DNA of 10,041 bases from Mycobacteriaceae bacterium (GTDB lineage Bacteria; Actinomycetota; Actinomycetes; Mycobacteriales; Mycobacteriaceae): positions 1-10,041 of the forward strand of contig JAFAWC010000633.1 of NCBI GenBank assembly GCA_019242135.1, read 5' to 3'. The position numbers and the translations under genes were made by a program. The notes under the pieces were generated by a model. It was not told the origin of the DNA, searched no databases, and was given only the letters and a program-made list of their open reading frames with translations. Numbering within the stretch: position 1 is the stretch's first letter; the number at the start of each line of letters is the position of its first letter. Below are positions 6,589 to 10,041 of this stretch, in pieces.

Positions 6589-8148
6589 GTGCAGGTCACC
6601 AGCATCGGGCATGCGGGCTTTCGCCTCGACACCCACGCCGGAAGCATCCTGTGCGACCCATGGCGCAACCCCGCGTACTTCGGCTCCTGGTTCCCGTTTC
6701 CCGATAACAGCGCGCTTGATTGGCCCACGCTCGGGAACTGCGACTACCTCTACGTCTCGCACCTGCACCACGACCATTTCGACGCGAAGAACCTGAGCGA
6801 GCACGTCAACAAGGACGCTGTCGTGCTGCTGCCCGACTACCCGGTCGAGGACCTGCGCCGCGAGCTGGAGAACCTGGGTTTTCACAACTTCGTCGAAACT
6901 ACCGACTCGGTCAAGCACCGCGTCAGCGGTCCGAAGGGTGAGTTGGACGTGATGATCATCGCGCTGCGCGCTCCCGCCGATGGTCCGATCGGCGACTCGT
7001 CCCTGATGGTCGACGACGGCGAGACCGTGGCGTTCAACATGAACGATGCCCGCCCCGTCGACCTGGACGCGCTGCACGCCGACTTCGGCCAGGTCGACGT
7101 GCACATGCTGCAATACTCCGGGGCGATCTGGTACCCGATGGTCTACGACATGCCCGAGCGGGCCAAGGCCTCGTTCGGCACCCAGAAACGGCAACGTCAG
7201 ATGGACCGCTGCCGGCAATACATCGCGCAGGTCGGCGCGACATGGGTCATCCCATCGGCGGGACCCCCATGCTTTTTGGACCCGGAGTTGCGCGCCCTCA
7301 ACGACGACAAGCAGTACGGCGGCGACCCTGCCAACATCTTCCCCGACCAGATGGTGTTCTTGGACCAGATGCGGGTACACGGCCACGACCGCGGGCTGCT
7401 GATGATTCCCGGTTCGGCGGCGAATTTCACTGGATCACGGCTTGATTCGCTCACCCACCCGCTGCCCACCGATGAGGTGGAGGCGATCTTCACGACGGGC
7501 AAAGCCGCCTACATCGCCGACTACGCGCAACGGATGGCACCGGCGCTCGCCGCGGAGAAGGCCGGCTGGGCGTCGGCCGAAGGCGAACCCCTGTTGGAGC
7601 CGCTTCGGGCGTTGTTCGAACCGATCATGAGCCAAAGCGACCAGATCTGCGATGGAATCGGCTATCCGGTGGAACTGCGGCTGGGTGCTGAGACAGTGGT
7701 CCTCGACTTCCCCAAACGGGCTGTCCGAGAGCCGATTCCGGATGAGAAGTTCCGGTATGGTTTCGCGATCGCGCCGCAACTGGTGCGCACGGTGCTGCGC
7801 GAGCACGAGCCGGACTGGGTGAACACGATCTTTTTGTCGACACGCTTTTCGGCATGGCGAGTGGGCGGATACAACGAGTACCTCTACACGTTCTTCAAAT
7901 GCTTGACCGATGAGCGCATCGCCTACGCCGACGGCTGGTTCGCCGAGGCGCACGACGACACCGCGTCGGTGACGCTGGATGGCTGGCAGGTGCAGCGCCG
8001 GTGTCCGCACCTGAAGGCCGACTTGTCCAAATTCGGTGTAGTCGAAGGCAATACGCTGACATGTAATCTGCACGGGTGGCAATGGAACCTCGAGACGGGC
8101 CGCTGCTTGACCGCCCGCGGACACGAGCTGCGCAGCGCACGCGGATGA
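6589..8148 (+). CDS. metallo-beta-lactamase-fold protein with C-terminal Rieske [2Fe-2S] domain (Rv3818 homologue)
   Basis: This is a 519-residue two-domain protein without a known substrate. The N-terminal half has a UlaG-like metallo-beta-lactamase fold: GHAGFRLDTHAGSILCDPW from residue 7, the metal motif HLHHDH (58-63), and NMNDARP (150-156) with Asp153 as a possible bridging ligand. The C-terminus has a complete Rieske cluster motif: CPH (Cys472, His474), then 17 residues, then CNLH (Cys492, His495) followed by GW. These are the two domain types of CMP-N-acetylneuraminate hydroxylase (CMAH), where as I recall the Rieske domain comes first; here it is last. An iron-dependent hydroxylase or other oxidoreductase is a reasonable guess; hydrolase is the alternative. 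No signal peptide is seen, so it should be cytosolic. Its stop overlaps the next gene's start (ATGA), which implies joint expression. Confidence 0.9.
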   Translation: MQVTSIGHAGFRLDTHAGSILCDPWRNPAYFGSWFPFPDNSALDWPTLGNCDYLYVSHLHHDHFDAKNLSEHVNKDAVVLLPDYPVEDLRRELENLGFHNFVETTDSVKHRVSGPKGELDVMIIALRAPADGPIGDSSLMVDDGETVAFNMNDARPVDLDALHADFGQVDVHMLQYSGAIWYPMVYDMPERAKASFGTQKRQRQMDRCRQYIAQVGATWVIPSAGPPCFLDPELRALNDDKQYGGDPANIFPDQMVFLDQMRVHGHDRGLLMIPGSAANFTGSRLDSLTHPLPTDEVEAIFTTGKAAYIADYAQRMAPALAAEKAGWASAEGEPLLEPLRALFEPIMSQSDQICDGIGYPVELRLGAETVVLDFPKRAVREPIPDEKFRYGFAIAPQLVRTVLREHEPDWVNTIFLSTRFSAWRVGGYNEYLYTFFKCLTDERIAYADGWFAEAHDDTASVTLDGWQVQRRCPHLKADLSKFGVVEGNTLTCNLHGWQWNLETGRCLTARGHELRSARG

Positions 8149-8480
8149 GCGCACGATTATCGCATTACGACGACGGGCTGGTGCAGCTCGACCGGGAAGC
8201 ACTGACGCTGCGCCGCTACCACTTTCCGTCCGGCACCTCGAAGGTGATCCCGCTGCGGTCGATCCGGGGGTATCGCGCCACTCCACTTGGCCTGTTGATG
8301 AACCGGTTTCGCATTTGGGGTAGCTCGGATCTGGTGCGCTGGCTGCCACTTGACATCCGCCGTCCGCTCAAGTCGACACTGATCACACTCGACGTGCCGG
8401 GCACCCGGCCCAGACCCGCCTTCACGCCGAAGGATCCGGACCGGTTCATCGAGACGCTCGATGAACTACTCGAGAATTAG
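8145..8480 (+). CDS. small PH-like domain protein (Rv3819 homologue)
   Basis: This 111-residue protein has no established function. The alternation of short beta-strand segments ([32 protein letters not shown]) ending in [17 protein letters not shown] resembles a bacterial pleckstrin-homology-like fold closing with a helix. That is judged by eye only. The start is ATG 8145, overlapping the MBL-Rieske stop in ATGA; the frame is open upstream to 8076 but that part lies inside the neighbouring gene. No separate Shine-Dalgarno is seen, so translation is likely coupled to the upstream gene, which suggests the two proteins act together. There is no signal peptide or membrane segment. Its length matches M. 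tuberculosis Rv3819 (111 residues, from memory). Its TAG stop overlaps the TAA stop of convergent serS. Confidence 0.85.
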   Translation: MSARLSHYDDGLVQLDREALTLRRYHFPSGTSKVIPLRSIRGYRATPLGLLMNRFRIWGSSDLVRWLPLDIRRPLKSTLITLDVPGTRPRPAFTPKDPDRFIETLDELLEN

Positions 8481-9733
8481 GCGGGCTCGAGGACCTCTGT
8501 GCCGACGTAGGGCACCAATGCAGTGGGCACCCGCACGCTGCCGTCGGCCTGCTGATGATTCTCCAGGATCGCGACGAGCCACCGGGTGGTGGCCAGCGTG
8601 CCGTTGAGAGTGGCTGCGGTCTGCGGCTTGCCGGACGTGTCGCGGTATCGGATCGACAGCCGCCGTGCCTGAAACGTCGTGCAATTGCTGGTGGACGTCA
8701 GCTCCCGGTACGCCTGCTGCGACGGGATCCACGCCTCACAGTCGAACTTGCGGGCCGCCGACGCACCGAGATCGCCTGCCGCGACGTCGATCACGCGGTA
8801 CGGAACGCCGATCAGTGCCAGCATGTCGCGTTGCCAGCGCAGCAGCCGCTGATGTTCATCCTGCGCGTCGTCCGGGCGGCAGTACACGAAGCCCTCGACC
8901 TTGTCGAACTGGTGCACCCGGATGATTCCTCGGGTGTCCTTGCCGTAGCTACCCGCCTCGCGGCGGAAGCAACTCGACCAGCCGGCGTATCGCAGCGGGC
9001 CCTCGGAGAGGTCGAGTATCTCCCCGGCGTGATAGCCGGCCAGCGGCACCTCCGAGGTACCGACAAGATAGAGATCATCGGACTCCACCCGGTAGACCTC
9101 ATCGGCGTGCTCTCCCAGAAACCCGGTGCCGGACATGATTTCCGGCCGCACCAACACCGGGGGGATGATCAGCGTGAACCCATTGTCGGTGGCGAGCCGG
9201 ACCGCTGCCTGCAGCAGCCCGAGTTGCAGCAGCGCCCCACGTCCGGTCAGGAAGTAAAACCGCGAGCCCGACACCTTGGCGCCGCGCTCCATGTCGAACA
9301 GGCCAAGCGACTCCCCCAGTTGCACATGGTCCTTCGGGTGGTCGAACTGCGGAATCGCACCAACGGTATCGAGAACGACATAGTCGTCCTCGCCACCGGC
9401 AGGCACCCCGTCGACGATCACATTGGAGATGGCCATGTGCGCGGCGGTGAACGCCTGCTCGGCGTCGGCCTGATCGGTCTCGGCGGCTTTCACGTCGGCG
9501 GCCAGTTGCTTTGCGCGTTCCAAGATCGCCGGGCGCTCCTGCGGGGTCGCCGATCCCACCTGTCTGCTCACCGTCTTCTGCTCGGCGCGCAGGTTGTCGG
9601 CGACCGAAACGGCACCGCGCCGGTTGGCATCGGCGGTAAGCAATACGTCGACGAGCCCGGGATCCTCCCCGCGGGCACGCTGCGAGCGGCGTACCGAGTC
9701 CGGGTTCTCCCGCAGCACTTTGAGGTCGATCAC
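8477..9733 (-). CDS. serS: seryl-tRNA synthetase
   Basis: This class II aminoacyl-tRNA synthetase charges tRNA-Ser (and tRNA-Sec where present) with serine in the cytosol. The 418-residue product has an N-terminal long-helix tRNA-binding arm (about 28-105). The catalytic domain has [10 protein letters not shown] (226-235), where TSE contacts serine, and motif 2 from [10 protein letters not shown] through [13 protein letters not shown] (253-280). Motif 3 is [19 protein letters not shown] (376-394), the actinobacterial form, with Arg384 as the ATP-binding arginine. The start is GTG 9733 ([12 protein letters not shown], the usual SerRS N-terminus); the frame is open to 9799, but those extra residues are not SerRS-like. 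No Shine-Dalgarno is seen, but TAGGGT lies 7 nt upstream, so it may be leaderless. It converges on the PH-like gene with a 4-base overlap and diverges from a membrane protein gene. Confidence 0.97.
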   Translation of the reverse strand: MIDLKVLRENPDSVRRSQRARGEDPGLVDVLLTADANRRGAVSVADNLRAEQKTVSRQVGSATPQERPAILERAKQLAADVKAAETDQADAEQAFTAAHMAISNVIVDGVPAGGEDDYVVLDTVGAIPQFDHPKDHVQLGESLGLFDMERGAKVSGSRFYFLTGRGALLQLGLLQAAVRLATDNGFTLIIPPVLVRPEIMSGTGFLGEHADEVYRVESDDLYLVGTSEVPLAGYHAGEILDLSEGPLRYAGWSSCFRREAGSYGKDTRGIIRVHQFDKVEGFVYCRPDDAQDEHQRLLRWQRDMLALIGVPYRVIDVAAGDLGASAARKFDCEAWIPSQQAYRELTSTSNCTTFQARRLSIRYRDTSGKPQTAATLNGTLATTRWLVAILENHQQADGSVRVPTALVPYVGTEVLEPA

Positions 9734-9740
9734 GGCCGCA

Positions 9741-9746
9741 ACCCTA
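9741..9746 (-). promoter_or_regulatory. candidate -10 box of serS (leaderless layout)
   Basis: Read on the minus strand the hexamer is TAGGGT, a TANNNT match ending 7 nt before the GTG start at 9733. It is placed for transcription to begin at the start codon. It could also be read as a weak purine-rich ribosome site. Confidence 0.4.
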
Positions 9747-9814
9747 CTTATGCAGCTGACCGGCCACGGTAGAGGTGGGCGGGGCGGCGCGAGGCACAAA
9801 CCCGTAACGGTACA

Positions 9815-9836
9815 ACTGCGTCCCTTGTTACGCAGT
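9815..9836. promoter_or_regulatory. inverted repeat between serS and the divergent membrane protein gene
   Basis: ACTGCGT (9815-9821) and ACGCAGT (9830-9836) form a perfect 7-bp inverted repeat around an 8-base centre. A second, offset inverted pair (CGTAAC at 9803-9808 and GTTACG at 9827-9832) overlaps it. The region lies 18-50 bases upstream of the ATG at 9854 and is a candidate operator or short RNA hairpin. The function is unknown. Confidence 0.35.
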
Positions 9837-9853
9837 CTGCCGCGGCTGTCACA

Positions 9854-10041
9854 ATGGGAACAATGTCGGAGGAACCTGAGCAGCAGCAGCCGCGTGAGCG
9901 CCGGCTGGGGTGGCGCAGCCTGCAGGCCACCTCGACCCGTCGCGCACTGCTGCTGACCGCGCTGGGCGGCTTACTGATCGCTGGCGTCACCACCGCGCTT
10001 CCCGCCGGTGCCGACGGCCCGGGACGGCTTGTCGGGTACTC
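9854..10041 (+). CDS. single-pass membrane protein, N-terminal fragment (Rv3835 homologue)
   Basis: Only the first 60 or so residues are present; the gene runs off the window. Two in-frame ATGs lie at 9854 and 9863. The second gives [20 protein letters not shown], an acidic and then basic cytoplasmic tail. One hydrophobic segment ([18 protein letters not shown], about 30-47 from the second ATG) follows, then a likely external region beginning [10 protein letters not shown] type II membrane orientation is expected. Its position divergent from serS matches M. tuberculosis Rv3835, a conserved membrane protein that I recall as having a septum-formation-type extracellular domain; that domain is outside this window. 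CACAAT at 9850-9855 sits 7 nt before the second ATG, so a leaderless start there is possible but not compelling. Confidence 0.75.
   Translation, partial: MGTMSEEPEQQQPRERRLGWRSLQATSTRRALLLTALGGLLIAGVTTALPAGADGPGRLVGY

Noticed and set aside
8076..8144. Longer start of the PH-like gene
   Set aside because: The extension overlaps the Rieske domain coding sequence, and the ATGA overlap at 8145 gives the expected 111 residues.
8555..9772. 405-codon plus-strand frame opposite serS
   Set aside because: It is a mirror frame of a certain serS gene, with no recognisable domain.

Overview
This is a high-GC actinobacterial window, and its gene content and order identify it as mycobacterial chromosome. 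From left to right it carries homologues of M. tuberculosis glf (Rv3809c), erp/pirG (Rv3810), the Rv3811 secreted amidase ('csp'), the Rv3813c HAD phosphatase, two PlsC-type acyltransferases of the Rv3814c-Rv3816c group, Rv3818, Rv3819, serS (Rv3834c) and the start of Rv3835. These assignments come from recognising the protein sequences and from remembered gene order; no search was run. The species cannot be named from this window.

Left part (1-4126) is an envelope region. Minus-strand glf makes UDP-galactofuranose for arabinogalactan. Divergent from it, across a 243-bp promoter region, is erp, a secreted surface protein with a degenerate proline-glycine-leucine-threonine repeat core. A strong hairpin follows erp, then a secreted zinc amidase with LGFP-type wall-binding repeats. 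Centre (4128-6491) is a compact minus-strand operon: acyltransferase B, acyltransferase A, then the HAD phosphatase. Its genes are separated by 4 bp and then by a TTGA start/stop overlap. Right of a divergent promoter region with a perfect 12-bp palindrome (6492-6588) is a plus-strand pair. It consists of a metallo-beta-lactamase-fold plus Rieske protein and a small PH-like protein, coupled by an ATGA overlap. It converges on serS with a 4-base overlap of stop codons. Divergent from serS, the last 188 bases hold the start of a single-pass membrane protein.

Compared with M. tuberculosis, the window is collapsed at four points. There is no PE_PGRS62 between the amidase and the HAD gene (1 bp separates them). 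There are two acyltransferases instead of three. There is no Rv3817 next to Rv3818. The whole sulfolipid-1 block (papA2-mmpL8-papA1-pks2-fadD23 and neighbours) is missing between Rv3819 and serS. The junctions are very tight, so the extra M. tuberculosis genes look like later insertions, or like clean losses here.

The least explained unit is the MBL-Rieske protein with its coupled PH-like partner. It has the two domain types of CMP-N-acetylneuraminate hydroxylase in the opposite order and has no established function that I know of. Promoter regions add three TANNNT boxes placed 7-8 nt before minus-strand start codons (candidate leaderless genes) and a triple 9-bp GTCAC repeat before erp that resembles the mycobacterial MtrA motif.
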